Origin: Lewinellaceae bacterium
Lineage (GTDB): Bacteria; Bacteroidota; Bacteroidia; Chitinophagales; Saprospiraceae
Assembly (NCBI GenBank): GCA_020636435.1
Contig: JACJXX010000002.1
Location: 2,418,001 to 2,482,000, forward strand
Direction of reading: 5' to 3'
Length of the DNA stretch: 64,000 bases
In this document: piece after piece, positions 52,484-60,845 of the stretch
How the letters are laid out: each line of letters opens with the position of its first letter
How positions within the stretch are numbered: position 1 is the first letter of the stretch
Translations under genes and position numbers: made by a program
Notes under the pieces: generated by a model
Seen by the model: the letters and a program-made list of their open reading frames with translations, nothing else
Database searches by the model: none
What the model was told of the DNA's origin: nothing

Positions 52484-55400
52484 CTAATTCACCCTGGGTA
52501 TAACCCAATTCACGGGCAGCTCTTCCAGCATGCCGGGATGCCACTCCTCCGTCCGCAGAATATCCCGGATGATGCCGGCTACCGCCGACACATAAGGGGG
52601 CTGAAACAAGCGGGCATGCGTCCCTGGCGCCGGGTGCAGGATGAAATCTCCCTCCGTATGTGGCTTCCAGTCCAACGATATGTTGGGTTCGGCTACCGTC
52701 CTGACCACGATCTGATGGATGTTGGCCCGCGTCTTCTGCGTCCAGTCCATGTTAGCGATCAGGTTTTTATAGGCGGCCACTCTTTTTTCGGCCTGTTTTA
52801 TGATGGTGCTGTTCTGGTACAGCGGGTTTTGCTCCTTCAGGCCGTCCTGCAACAGCAATACGTTGTGGGCCACAAACTCACGGGTAGGCTGCAATGGAAT
52901 TTCCCCCTCGGTGGGGTAAATACTATGGCCAAAGATCAGGTTGCTGACCGCCTCCCCGCGGCTTTCCAGATAGCGGGCCACTTCAAAAGCCAGAGTGCCG
53001 CCAATGGAGTAGCCCATCAGCACATAGGGCCCTTCGGGTTGCAGCTTTTTTATCAGATCATAGTAAACCTCCTTCCAGTTGTCCGCCGGGATAAGGTCAA
53101 AGCAAAACAGCGACACGTCGGGCAGGGCATGGGACAGTTCGCGGTACTTGACCCCCAGGCCGAACAGGGGAGGCAGGACAAAGATCAGCGGATTCGCGTC
53201 GGGGTTGAACCAGATGCCCGGCTGTGCTATCTGCTGCTGCTCTTGGTGCCGGAGGGTATCTATTTTCCGGGCGGTTTCTGCTATGGCCGGGTATTCGAAA
53301 ATGAGATAGAGCGGGTAATCCACCCCAAAATGCTCGCTGATGAGCTCAGCGAGTTGCACCGCATTGAGGCTGTTGCCGCCCAGTTGGAAAAAGTCGTCGT
53401 AGATGCCGACCGGTTTCATTTCCAGTACTTCTTCACAAATGGCCGCCAGCGTTTGTTCCGTAGCATCCCGAGGAGGGGCATAGCCGGTTTTCTGCGCGAG
53501 GTTATCAGCAGTGGGCGCCGGCAGCGCTTTGCGGTCGATCTTGCCGATGATATTAGTCGGCAAGGCTTCCATTTCCACGAAATAGGCCGGTATCATATAC
53601 TCGGGCAGGGTGTTCGACAGGAAAGCGCGCAGTTCTTCAATGCCGGGAAGGGAGCATCCCGGCTTTGGAACCAGGTATGCGGCCAGTTGCTTACCAGCCC
53701 TCCCTTCATGGGCCGCCACGACGCAGGTCTTGACCGTTGCATGGGCCAGCAGGGCGTGCTCGATCTCTCCGGCCTCGACGCGGTATCCTCTGATCTTCAT
53801 CTGATGGTCAATGCGGCCCAGGAATGCGATGTCGCCCTCGGGTGTCCATTGCGCCAGGTCGCCGGTGCGGTATAGTCTTTCTCCTGCTTTGAAGGGGCTG
53901 GGGATGAATTTTTCGGCCGTCAGCTCCGGATTGTTCAGATAGCCGCGGGCCAGGTTGGCGCCCCCCACATACAGCTCTCCGGCTATGCCAAAGGGCAGCA
54001 AGGCCTGGTTTTTGTCCAGGATGTAAAGCGAGGTATTGGGAATGGGGCCGCCGACAGGGATAAAGGCGGGCGGCTCTTCAAAGTGCCCCGGCACTTCATA
54101 CATGGTAATGCAAACCGAACACTCCGTCGGGCCGTAAATGTTGAAATATCGTATCCGCCGGCGATAATGCAACACGTCATCCAGATGGGGGCTTTCCCCT
54201 CCGCTGATGATGACCCTTACGTGTTTCAGCTCGGGCTTTTTCAGCTGCGCCAGGTAGGCCGGCGGGATGGACAACACCGTAACCTGATGTCTTTCCAGAA
54301 AGCTCAGGAACCGCTCCGGCGTGTTCAGCGTCGCCTTATCCGCCATGATCAGGGCTGCTCCGGAAAGCAGCGTCATGAATATTTCGCCGATGGAAGCGTC
54401 GAAATTATAGCTGACGAACTGGCTGGCCCGGCCGTCGGGCCGCAGGCCGCACTTTTGGATGTGGCTGAGCGCCATATTCACCGCGCCCCGCTGCTCGATC
54501 ATCACCCCTTTGGGCTGCCCCGTTGAGCCGGAGGTGTAGATGACGTAGGCCAGGCTTCGGCTGTCCGTAATGGTGGGGAGGTCGGCCGTATTGGTTTCCG
54601 GCGCTGTCTCCACCTGGAAAACGGGTAGCACAGCTTCCATCTTTTTACCCGTGGAATGAGTGGCCGCGTCCACCAGCAGGGCTTTTGCCCGGCTATCTTT
54701 CAGCATATATTCCGTGCGTTCCGCCGGATTATCCGGCGCAATGGGCAGGTAGGCCGCCCCGGCTTTCATGACGCCCAGGATGGCGATGATCATCCACTCG
54801 CTGCGCTCCAGCTGGAGGGCGATGATGTCATCGGCCTGAATATCGTAAGCTGTTCTCAGGTAGCGGCCCAGGCGGTTGGACTTCTCGTTGAGTTCCCGGT
54901 ACGTCAGTTTTGTATCCGGGTCAAAAACCAGGGCAAGGGCGCCGGGCGCCTTTTCAGCCAGCGCTTCGAAGCGTTGAACGATGGTTTGGTCGAGGGAAAA
55001 ATCAGCGGTTGTATGGTTAAACTGATGAAGTAGCCGATTCTTCTCTGCCTGGGGAAGGATGTCCAGGCGGGCAACCGGCGCTTCGGGATCGGCCAAAGCA
55101 CTTTGGGCCAGGGTTTCAAAGTGGCCGAGCAGGCACTGTATCCGTTCCGCTGCAAACAGATCGGTATTGTAAGTGAGTTTGAGGGACAAGCCCTCGGGCT
55201 TTTGGACAAAGTCAAACGCCAGGTCAAATGGGCTGACGGCTGTTTCCATGGGTTCGGCCGTCACGGAGAGGCCATCCAGCGGTTGTAGGGCATCCTCCTG
55301 CCTGTTCAGCCGAACCATCACATCAAAAACCGGCGAGCGGCTCTTGTCCTGCGGGAGATCCAGCTCCGACAGCAGGCGGGCGAAAGGGTAGGAGGCATGC

Positions 55401-56434
55401 TCCAGGGCAGACTGAACCGTGGTGCCAGCTTTTTGCAAAAACGATAAAAAACTATCTTCACCGACAATGCGTTGCCGCAGCGCCAGGGTGTTGACGTACA
55501 ATCCGGCCTGGCTTTGCAACTCCAGATGGTTCCTGCCCGAAACCTGAGTTCCGATGATGATATCCTCCTGGCCGGTATACCGGTAAAGCAATACATGAAC
55601 CAGAGCGGCCAGGGCCGTAAACAGATCGGCGCCCTGATGGCGGGCCAACTGATCCAGCCGCTTGCTTAATGCCGGGCCGAAGGCCGCCTCCACAGTAGCG
55701 CCATGGTATGTTTTGGCCGCCGGGCGCGGTTGGCCAGTGGGCAACTCCAGGAGGGGAAACCTTCCCTCCGCCGGCGCCAGCTGCTCCAGCCAGTAGGCCC
55801 GCGCCGCTTGCATAGACGCTGAATCCAACAGTTCATTCTGCCAGGCGGCGTAGTCTTTGTACTGGGCCGGCAAGGGCGGCAGGGTGGACAGCGGTTGCTC
55901 CGCGCCTTGCACACAAGCGGTATAGAGCGCGAACAAGTCTTTTGCCAAAATGTGGAAGGAGTCTTCGTCGAAAACAATGTGATGCGCCGTAAACACCAGC
56001 AAGTGCTCGGCCGGCCCTGTAATGAGCAGCCGCACGCGCAACAGCGCATCCCTTTCCAGGTCAAAAACATAATCGGCCAGCGACTGCAGGTAAGCCCGGA
56101 GCTTTTCCTCGTTGGCATCGATGACGTTGCGGACTTTTAGTTTAAAATGCCGTTCGGGATGGATGAACTGGCGGCCCTCCGCAACATTCGTCCGCAGGCT
56201 TTCGTGCCGTTGAAAAAGCAACTGCAGGCTTTTTTCAAGCGCTTCGATGTCCAGTTCGCCCTTTATGTTAACCTTATAAGAAAGGTTGTTCACCAGCGGC
56301 TGGCCTTCGATCTGGCCCAGTATCCAGAGCCGGCGCTGGGCGTAGGAGAGGGCGTAGGCTTTTTGTACGCTTACAGCAGGGATGGCGTCAGGCGCAACGG
56401 AAAGGCCCTCCATGCCACCGGAAAGAACAGGCAT
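52484..56434 (-). CDS. Single-module nonribosomal peptide synthetase (C-A-PCP-TE)
   Basis: 1316 residues from ATG 56432-56434; an earlier in-frame TTG (56461) lies inside the -7 box. Condensation domain about 20-440: ALSYAQRRLWILGQ and TAHHIVFDEDSFHIL (HHxxxD active site, with Glu replacing the usual Gly). Adenylation domain about 475-960: YVIYTSGSTGQPKG, NFDASIGEIF, FNIYGPTE, YRTGDLAQW, GRIDHQMKIRGYRVEAGEIE, NIIGKIDRKAL. Carrier: DDFFQLGGNSLNAVQL (phosphopantetheine Ser). Thioesterase about 1090-1316: VLMGYSIGGTLAFE. By alignment to GrsA I read the pocket residues roughly as D-A-G-A-I-G-I-V-C-K, which I cannot match to a substrate. It condenses an upstream acyl/peptidyl donor with one amino acid and releases the product. 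Confidence 0.95.
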   Translation of the reverse strand: MPVLSGGMEGLSVAPDAIPAVSVQKAYALSYAQRRLWILGQIEGQPLVNNLSYKVNIKGELDIEALEKSLQLLFQRHESLRTNVAEGRQFIHPERHFKLKVRNVIDANEEKLRAYLQSLADYVFDLERDALLRVRLLITGPAEHLLVFTAHHIVFDEDSFHILAKDLFALYTACVQGAEQPLSTLPPLPAQYKDYAAWQNELLDSASMQAARAYWLEQLAPAEGRFPLLELPTGQPRPAAKTYHGATVEAAFGPALSKRLDQLARHQGADLFTALAALVHVLLYRYTGQEDIIIGTQVSGRNHLELQSQAGLYVNTLALRQRIVGEDSFLSFLQKAGTTVQSALEHASYPFARLLSELDLPQDKSRSPVFDVMVRLNRQEDALQPLDGLSVTAEPMETAVSPFDLAFDFVQKPEGLSLKLTYNTDLFAAERIQCLLGHFETLAQSALADPEAPVARLDILPQAEKNRLLHQFNHTTADFSLDQTIVQRFEALAEKAPGALALVFDPDTKLTYRELNEKSNRLGRYLRTAYDIQADDIIALQLERSEWMIIAILGVMKAGAAYLPIAPDNPAERTEYMLKDSRAKALLVDAATHSTGKKMEAVLPVFQVETAPETNTADLPTITDSRSLAYVIYTSGSTGQPKGVMIEQRGAVNMALSHIQKCGLRPDGRASQFVSYNFDASIGEIFMTLLSGAALIMADKATLNTPERFLSFLERHQVTVLSIPPAYLAQLKKPELKHVRVIISGGESPHLDDVLHYRRRIRYFNIYGPTECSVCITMYEVPGHFEEPPAFIPVGGPIPNTSLYILDKNQALLPFGIAGELYVGGANLARGYLNNPELTAEKFIPSPFKAGERLYRTGDLAQWTPEGDIAFLGRIDHQMKIRGYRVEAGEIEHALLAHATVKTCVVAAHEGRAGKQLAAYLVPKPGCSLPGIEELRAFLSNTLPEYMIPAYFVEMEALPTNIIGKIDRKALPAPTADNLAQKTGYAPPRDATEQTLAAICEEVLEMKPVGIYDDFFQLGGNSLNAVQLAELISEHFGVDYPLYLIFEYPAIAETARKIDTLRHQEQQQIAQPGIWFNPDANPLIFVLPPLFGLGVKYRELSHALPDVSLFCFDLIPADNWKEVYYDLIKKLQPEGPYVLMGYSIGGTLAFEVARYLESRGEAVSNLIFGHSIYPTEGEIPLQPTREFVAHNVLLLQDGLKEQNPLYQNSTIIKQAEKRVAAYKNLIANMDWTQKTRANIHQIVVRTVAEPNISLDWKPHTEGDFILHPAPGTHARLFQPPYVSAVAGIIRDILRTEEWHPGMLEELPVNWVIPRVN

Positions 56435-56458
56435 AACCTTTTGTTTTATTTCTTGCTC

Positions 56459-56523
56459 CAAAGGAAGGGAGCCAGACGTTCAAAGCTTTTCATGATTGTT
56501 ACGAAAGTTTGACTCGGTGTTAC
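56459..56523 (-). promoter_or_regulatory. Phased-block promoter (copy iii) of the NRPS gene
   Basis: Minus strand 56523 to 56485: GTAACA-N4-GTCAAA-N5-GTAACA-N3-ATGAAA-AGC. Eighteen bases later is TTCCTTTG (56466-56459) at the -7 position. The block ends 50 bp before the ATG at 56434. Its first half-site overlaps the TAA of the asparagine synthetase remnant. Confidence 0.75.
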
Positions 56524-56770
56524 ATGGGCTGAAATTTCTCCGAAACCATCTTCACAAAGCGGTTCAGGCTCAGGAAACGCCAGGGGCTGAAGGAAAATTC
56601 CTTTTTGCCGGCGCCGTATCTGCTCCGGCGTAAGCGCGCGCCTTGTCGCCGGGGCGCCACAGGGGGAACCCCTCGTCGTCCGGGCCGCGGTGGGCGGCAA
56701 TTGCCTTAGCCTTTGATAAAGAACCGGCAGTCAGGCTGTTTTTGTTTATGATGGCGGTGATTCCGCACAT
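56520..56770 (-). pseudogene. Internally deleted asparagine synthetase (glutamine-hydrolysing)
   Basis: The minus strand begins MCGITAIINKNSLTAGSLSK, then AIAAHRGPDDEGFPLW: the glutaminase N-terminus with catalytic Cys2 and the RGPD motif. After about 55 codons the frame breaks, and another frame reads EFSFSPWRFLSLNRFVKMVS, EKFQPM and a TAA at 56520-56522, typical of the C-terminus of asparagine synthetase B. Most of the gene (over 500 codons in the family) is gone. It overlaps the glycosyltransferase stop by 25 bp and abuts the NRPS promoter. Confidence 0.85.
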
Positions 56771-57897
56771 GATCGTTTTTGTTGGGCTGCCTGAAGAAAA
56801 AAATCAAAATATTGCTGCATCAGCCGGGACGGATTAAAACGCTTGCTGTTTTCCCTTGCCTTAGCCCGCATATCGAGCAGCAAAGCTTCATTAGTATAGA
56901 GTTCCCGAATGGTGTTCGCCCATAATTCCGGGCTGCCGTAAGGAAGGATGTATCCGCCTTTCCCAGTGGTCGCCGGCAAATTACCCCGGTCGCTAGCCAC
57001 CACGGGGATACCGTTGAGCTGTGCTTCGAGGACAACCCGGCCAAATGTTTCCATCCATTTAGAAGGCACGACAAGTATCTTTGTCTTTGCGTATACAGGC
57101 CGGAGATCATGGGTGCCGGGCCTCAGTTGAACATTAGGAGCGGATTTCAAAAATGCCAGTGCCCGCTGCTCTTCCTCATTGTCATCGTAACCGCCGCCCC
57201 AGCCTTCAATAACTAAAAACGGGATCTTTGGCAGTACGTGGACAATTTCGCAGAAAAGATACAGGCCTTTTTTTTCTCTTGGATTGAGGAAAGTGACGTA
57301 CTCTGGTTCCCAATTTTGAACCCGGCACTGTTCAAAATCCACCCGGCTGTAAATGTAATCCGGAAGAAATCCATAATGCTCCCGGCAGGCTTCCGCCGCA
57401 ACCGGCGAGACGGCCAGCGCCCTCGTGGAAGGGGAAAGCGCCGGAAAATTGTAGGCACCGACGCCGAATACCCGGTGAACCGATGGAACGCCGGCCGCAT
57501 GGGCCATTTGTATCAGGCGCTCGCTGCCTTTCAGGTAAGTGACAAACAAATCTGGTTGTAGTGAGGCCAGGAGTTCTTCAATAACCGAATAGTAGTCCTC
57601 TATGGCCAGGCCAATGATGGAGAGCCGCTCTTTTTGCAGCAATACCCAGGGTTGCCGCAGGTGGATATCCAAAGGCGAGTGCGTGGTGCCTGCCGCATAT
57701 TCCCTGTGGGTTAAACCCAAATCGTGACACAGCCCAATCACTTCCTCCTGGAGGCCGCCTTCCGGCAGGACCGATATTTGAACTACTTCCACCTCCCGCT
57801 CGATCAGCCCTTCGATGATGGCATAGATGTCTCGCTCGGCTCCGGAGTCATAAAAAAAGGGAAAACAAGGGCGTTCGCTACTAAAGAAGTACAACAT
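56746..57897 (-). CDS. GT4-type glycosyltransferase
   Basis: 383 residues from MLYFFSSERPCFPFF; a longer frame would translate the GGTTGAG repeat into an Asn-Leu tract, which is not believed. GT-B fold with retaining GT4 features: FLNPREKKGLYLFCEIVHVL (start of the C-domain, about residue 195), LVIEGWGGGYDD, ILVVPSKWMETFGRVVLEAQ (ExxxxxxxE catalytic-binding motif, about 292), NGIPVVASDRGNLPATTGKG. It transfers a nucleotide-activated sugar to an unknown acceptor in the cytosol. It lies between sulfotransferases and the NRPS, so a sulfated glycosylated product or a surface glycan are both possible. Confidence 0.85.
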   Translation of the reverse strand: MLYFFSSERPCFPFFYDSGAERDIYAIIEGLIEREVEVVQISVLPEGGLQEEVIGLCHDLGLTHREYAAGTTHSPLDIHLRQPWVLLQKERLSIIGLAIEDYYSVIEELLASLQPDLFVTYLKGSERLIQMAHAAGVPSVHRVFGVGAYNFPALSPSTRALAVSPVAAEACREHYGFLPDYIYSRVDFEQCRVQNWEPEYVTFLNPREKKGLYLFCEIVHVLPKIPFLVIEGWGGGYDDNEEEQRALAFLKSAPNVQLRPGTHDLRPVYAKTKILVVPSKWMETFGRVVLEAQLNGIPVVASDRGNLPATTGKGGYILPYGSPELWANTIRELYTNEALLLDMRAKARENSKRFNPSRLMQQYFDFFLQAAQQKRSCAESPPS

Positions 57898-57904
57898 GGC
57901 ATTA

Positions 57905-57961
57905 TGGTTTGAAAAGAGGTTGAGGTAAAGGTTGAGGTTGAGGTTGAGGTTGAGCAACCCT
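57905..57961. repeat. GGTTGAG tandem repeat with inverted tail
   Basis: GGTTGAG-type units occur six times (GAGGTTGAGGTAAAGGTTGA, then GGTTGAGGTTGAGG), and the following AACCCTTAACCTAAATCTT and AACCTC at about 57956-57979 pair with the first units. The array replaces the expected leader of the glycosyltransferase gene. Confidence 0.85.
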
Positions 57962-57965
57962 TAAC

Positions 57966-58583
57966 CTAAATCTTAACCTCCGATATTCCCCCCTTCCTGA
58001 TCCAGGGCACCGAGGTATCCTTCGGCATATCTACATTCAGGAAACTACATAGCCTTTCCCAGGAAAATGGGTGGCTTTCGCTTTCCCAATCGATAACAAG
58101 TAAATCCTCCGACCGCTGCTCGAAGTAGGCCGAAACCGTTCGGTTATGTGCTTCGAACTTATTGGTCAGCAAAGCTTCGTCCGCCATCGTAGCCTCGCTG
58201 ACGGCAGGCGGGAATTGGTTGTACTGAATGTGCTCGTAAGGCGTCAGGGTTCGGGTTCCCTCGCTCAGCGACCAATGCCGGGAGATGCTGTCCCACCAGT
58301 TCTCGCTGCTGCGCTTCGTCAGGATGAATTTACTGCCGGGAAATAAGCGGTCCAACTCCGGATACAGGCCGGAGTAAGGTACGTCGGCAAAGGATTGATT
58401 GGCTTCGAGCACCGGCGCCAGCACCTTCAGCACTTCCTCTTTTGAAGCATCCGGCGCCAGTTGAGCAAGGAATTTGTAAGGCCAGTGCGTAGCCTTTATT
58501 CCGAGCTTCAGCAGGGCCTGGGTCAAACTGCGCGTGCCGGTCTTGTGGAAGCCGATACAGAAGATCTTTTGTTGTGACGACAT
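57966..58583 (-). CDS. Sulfotransferase family protein
   Basis: 205 residues from MSSQQKIFCIGFHKTGTRSL. GFHKTGTRSL is the 5'-phosphosulfate loop that binds PAPS; KFILTKRSSENWWDSI (about 90-105) is the 3'-phosphate-binding region with Arg and Ser. The length and pattern fit the short bacterial sulfotransferase group (related to P-loop NTPase-like sulfotransferases described for algal and bacterial metabolites). It moves sulfate from PAPS to a hydroxyl or amine of an unknown acceptor. The stop region overlaps the end of the GGTTGAG-type repeat. Confidence 0.82.
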   Translation of the reverse strand: MSSQQKIFCIGFHKTGTRSLTQALLKLGIKATHWPYKFLAQLAPDASKEEVLKVLAPVLEANQSFADVPYSGLYPELDRLFPGSKFILTKRSSENWWDSISRHWSLSEGTRTLTPYEHIQYNQFPPAVSEATMADEALLTNKFEAHNRTVSAYFEQRSEDLLVIDWESESHPFSWERLCSFLNVDMPKDTSVPWIRKGGISEVKI

Positions 58584-58623
58584 ATCCGAAAGTTTAATTT
58601 GCAACTATTTATCACACCGGCCC

Positions 58624-58717
58624 AAAATGCCTGATTTTGCCCCAACCCTAAAGGGTGATCAGGCATTTTCGGCCTTTGCTCCCTTTAGGGTTGGGGCAAA
58701 CAAGGGTCGAAAATGCC
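58624..58717. repeat. Interleaved inverted repeats (TGCCCCAACCCTAAAGGG, AAAATGCCTGAT)
   Basis: TGCCCCAACCCTAAAGGG (58638-58655) has an exact complement at 58681-58698 (18 bp). AAAATGCCTGAT (58624-58635) has an exact complement at 58658-58669, and AAAATGCC recurs at about 58710. Two stems cannot form at once, so alternative folding is possible. Sits between two sulfotransferase genes. Confidence 0.9.
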
Positions 58718-58742
58718 GGGTGGAGATAGTCCGAGAATTACT

Positions 58743-59600
58743 TTAATTTTGTTCCTGATGCAGGTATCTCATCCAGCCTCTCCTCTCCAGCAGATCGCAG
58801 AAATCATCGTAATTAAGGATCTGCTCCTCCAGGCTTTTTACATTTATCCTTTTTAAGGCGGCTTTTACTTTTCTGTGCTCCAGAGAAAGAAAATCCAGGA
58901 TAGCGTCAACGGTTTTCTGGTGGCCGTCCGCATTTTCAAGATTTTCCTCGTATACCACCTCGTGGTATTCTAAGCCGGCCAGGGCTTTCATTTCGGCCCG
59001 TTGATGTTCCAGCGCCTGCTCAACGGAAGCTTCGAACAACTTCAGGCCTACCTCGATCTTGATATCCTCCCTGGCATCATCCAGTTTGTCATACCGGCCC
59101 CGGTGGCCGACGATGAAATTGGAAAATATGTGCCTTACCGTATTTTTTCGTTTCAGATAGATGATCTTCCACCCGTCATCGGCAAGTTTTTTCAGGAAAA
59201 GGCCCGGATCAATGGGCTTTTTTCCCCGCCTTATCCGGTCTCTGGTCAGGTGGTAAATTTTTAGGTGGAAAATGAAATTTTCCTTTGGCGAGGCATTGGC
59301 CAACCCCGAGAGGTATGGATATGGGTAGGAAACAAAGGGGTTCCGATATCCGCCGAGCAGCTCTCCTCTACTCTGGAAGTGCCCGGTAGAACAGATCAGG
59401 TTTTCCAGGAGGGTGCTTCCGGTCCTTCCTTGGGCAAAGATCACGACACGGGTTTGTGAGGCCGGTTTTGGTTTCGCGAAGTAGAAATAATAGGCCTTTA
59501 ATTCGAGCCAGAACAACGCTAGCCTCCTTTTTAAGGACACCTTCTTTTTTTGCCTTTTTCTGCTTTGCAGTATTTCTTCTCTTTTTGATTCTTCCATCAT
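58743..59600 (-). CDS. Sulfotransferase family protein (larger)
   Basis: 285 residues from MMEESKREEILQSRKR; a longer frame exists but would overlap the alcohol dehydrogenase gene. A basic N-terminus and a hydrophobic stretch (ALFWLELKAYYFYFAK) precede VVIFAQGRTGSTLLENLI (PAPS loop, about residues 52-69). IIYLKRKNTVRHIFSNFIVG (about 155-175) is the 3'-phosphate site. The C-terminal part is helical. This type resembles Stf0/carbohydrate sulfotransferases. It probably acts on a sugar or lipid near the membrane. Acceptor unknown. Confidence 0.8.
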   Translation of the reverse strand: MMEESKREEILQSRKRQKKKVSLKRRLALFWLELKAYYFYFAKPKPASQTRVVIFAQGRTGSTLLENLICSTGHFQSRGELLGGYRNPFVSYPYPYLSGLANASPKENFIFHLKIYHLTRDRIRRGKKPIDPGLFLKKLADDGWKIIYLKRKNTVRHIFSNFIVGHRGRYDKLDDAREDIKIEVGLKLFEASVEQALEHQRAEMKALAGLEYHEVVYEENLENADGHQKTVDAILDFLSLEHRKVKAALKRINVKSLEEQILNYDDFCDLLERRGWMRYLHQEQN

Positions 59601-59691
59601 GGTATTGTAATTGTGATCGAGTGCCGGCGAACTGACCGCCCGCCTGCTCTTTTTTTTGCGCCTTGCGGCGCGTTCGATCAAGATGATCGAA

Positions 59692-60696
59692 CTACGAGAG
59701 CCGGCTCCAGTCAAAGGCTACGCCGATGGAATCAGCTCTGTCCTGCGCCAGCCGGGCGTATACCTCCGGCGCTTCGCAGGGCGAATGGCGGGATGTGATC
59801 AGGTCATCTACCTTCATTTCGCCCCGGGAAATGTATTTGTAGAATAATTCTGTCTGCCGGACTTTACCCCATTCTTCCGCCTCGTTCGGTGGCAATTTTT
59901 CGTTGTGCGCGCCCCGCACTTCTACTCCTCGCGTGATGATGTCCACGGCGAGCACCTGTTTACCGGGTTGGGGGCAATCGCCCACCAGCATCATGGTTCC
60001 GAAGTTGCGCGTCAGTTTGAGCGCAAGCGGGAAAACAGCGGGGTGGCCGGTCACTTCAAAGACGACGTCGGCCAGCCGGCCGTTCGTGTGATCCCGCACA
60101 AAGGGGAGGGCCTCCGCCGCACCGCCGACGAAAATCTGCGTGGCGCCATGGGCTGCGGCTGCCCGCAGGCGGCTTTCGATCAGGTCGATGGCCAACACCT
60201 CCTCGGCGCCCATCAGCCGGCAGTACTGCACGATCAGCTGCCCGACCGGCCCCAGGCCGATCACCGCCACCTTGGCGCCCAGTTCCAGCCGGGCGCGGCG
60301 GACGGCAGTCTGGGCGATGGTGGCCAGTTTGGTCCACACGGCCGACTCGTCGCCAACCTCATCCGGAATCTTCCGGGCAGGCGGGCGGACGATGTGGTAC
60401 TGCTGGTGGTGGGAGGTGCAAAAGATCCGGTCGCCCACCTGAAACCCTTCTACTGCCGGCCCTACCTGTTCCACTACGCCTACGTTGCTGTAACCGGGGT
60501 AAAAAGGATATTTGACCCAGCCGGCCCAGTGGCTGCCTTCCTCCAGCTCGCCGCGGTAGCAGATGCATTCGGTGCCGGTGCTGAGCATGCTGAGCCGGGT
60601 TTTGGCCAGCAGGCCGTCTTCCGGCAGGAGGCCCACTGGTTCGGTAAGGAGTTCTATCTGTTGTTTGCCGGTCAGTACGATATTGGTTGATGTCAT
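59692..60696 (-). CDS. Medium-chain zinc-type alcohol dehydrogenase
   Basis: 334 residues from MTSTNIVLTGKQQIELLTEP; an upstream extension runs through repeats. Catalytic GroES-like half: LSTGTECICYRGELEEG, YPGYSNVGVVEQVG, VGDRIFCTSHHQQY. NAD(P)-binding half: KVAVIGLGPVGQLIVQYCRL (about 175-194), VLAIDLIESR (acidic ribose-binding end), DVVFEVTGHPAVF. The usual Cys/His zinc pair of the catalytic site is not obvious (STGTE replaces CGSD), as in bi-domain and sugar-dehydrogenase-like members. With the neighbouring Gfo/Idh and aldo-keto reductase genes it may process an unusual sugar. Confidence 0.82.
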   Translation of the reverse strand: MTSTNIVLTGKQQIELLTEPVGLLPEDGLLAKTRLSMLSTGTECICYRGELEEGSHWAGWVKYPFYPGYSNVGVVEQVGPAVEGFQVGDRIFCTSHHQQYHIVRPPARKIPDEVGDESAVWTKLATIAQTAVRRARLELGAKVAVIGLGPVGQLIVQYCRLMGAEEVLAIDLIESRLRAAAAHGATQIFVGGAAEALPFVRDHTNGRLADVVFEVTGHPAVFPLALKLTRNFGTMMLVGDCPQPGKQVLAVDIITRGVEVRGAHNEKLPPNEAEEWGKVRQTELFYKYISRGEMKVDDLITSRHSPCEAPEVYARLAQDRADSIGVAFDWSRLS

Positions 60697-60728
60697 TTCT
60701 TTCGTTTGTTTAAATAGTGCGTTTTCTT

Positions 60729-60800
60729 GCCACAAAGACACGAAAAAACTAAGGTGGCACAAAGTCTCTGTGGGCCTTTTGGACTTGGTGTATTTGTGGC
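60729..60800. repeat. GCCACAAAGACAC inverted words
   Basis: GCCACAAAGACAC (60729-60741) pairs with GTGTATTTGTGGC (60788-60800, 12 of 13), with a further GGTGGCACAAAGTCTCTGTGG between them. Adjacent CCTGTCGGACAGG (about 60820) is a separate near-palindrome. No gene. Confidence 0.7.
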
Positions 60801-60845
60801 TAAACGATGCCGCCACTACCTGTCGGACAGGTGGGCGCCGCTGAT

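Noticed and set aside
52421..53875. 484-aa plus-strand frame inside the NRPS gene
   Set aside because: Fully antisense to conserved thioesterase, carrier and adenylation motifs; composition is that of a shadow frame.
57898..57957. N-terminal extension of the glycosyltransferase (Asn-Leu repeats)
   Set aside because: Translation of the GGTTGAG tandem array; the normal N-terminus begins at 57897.
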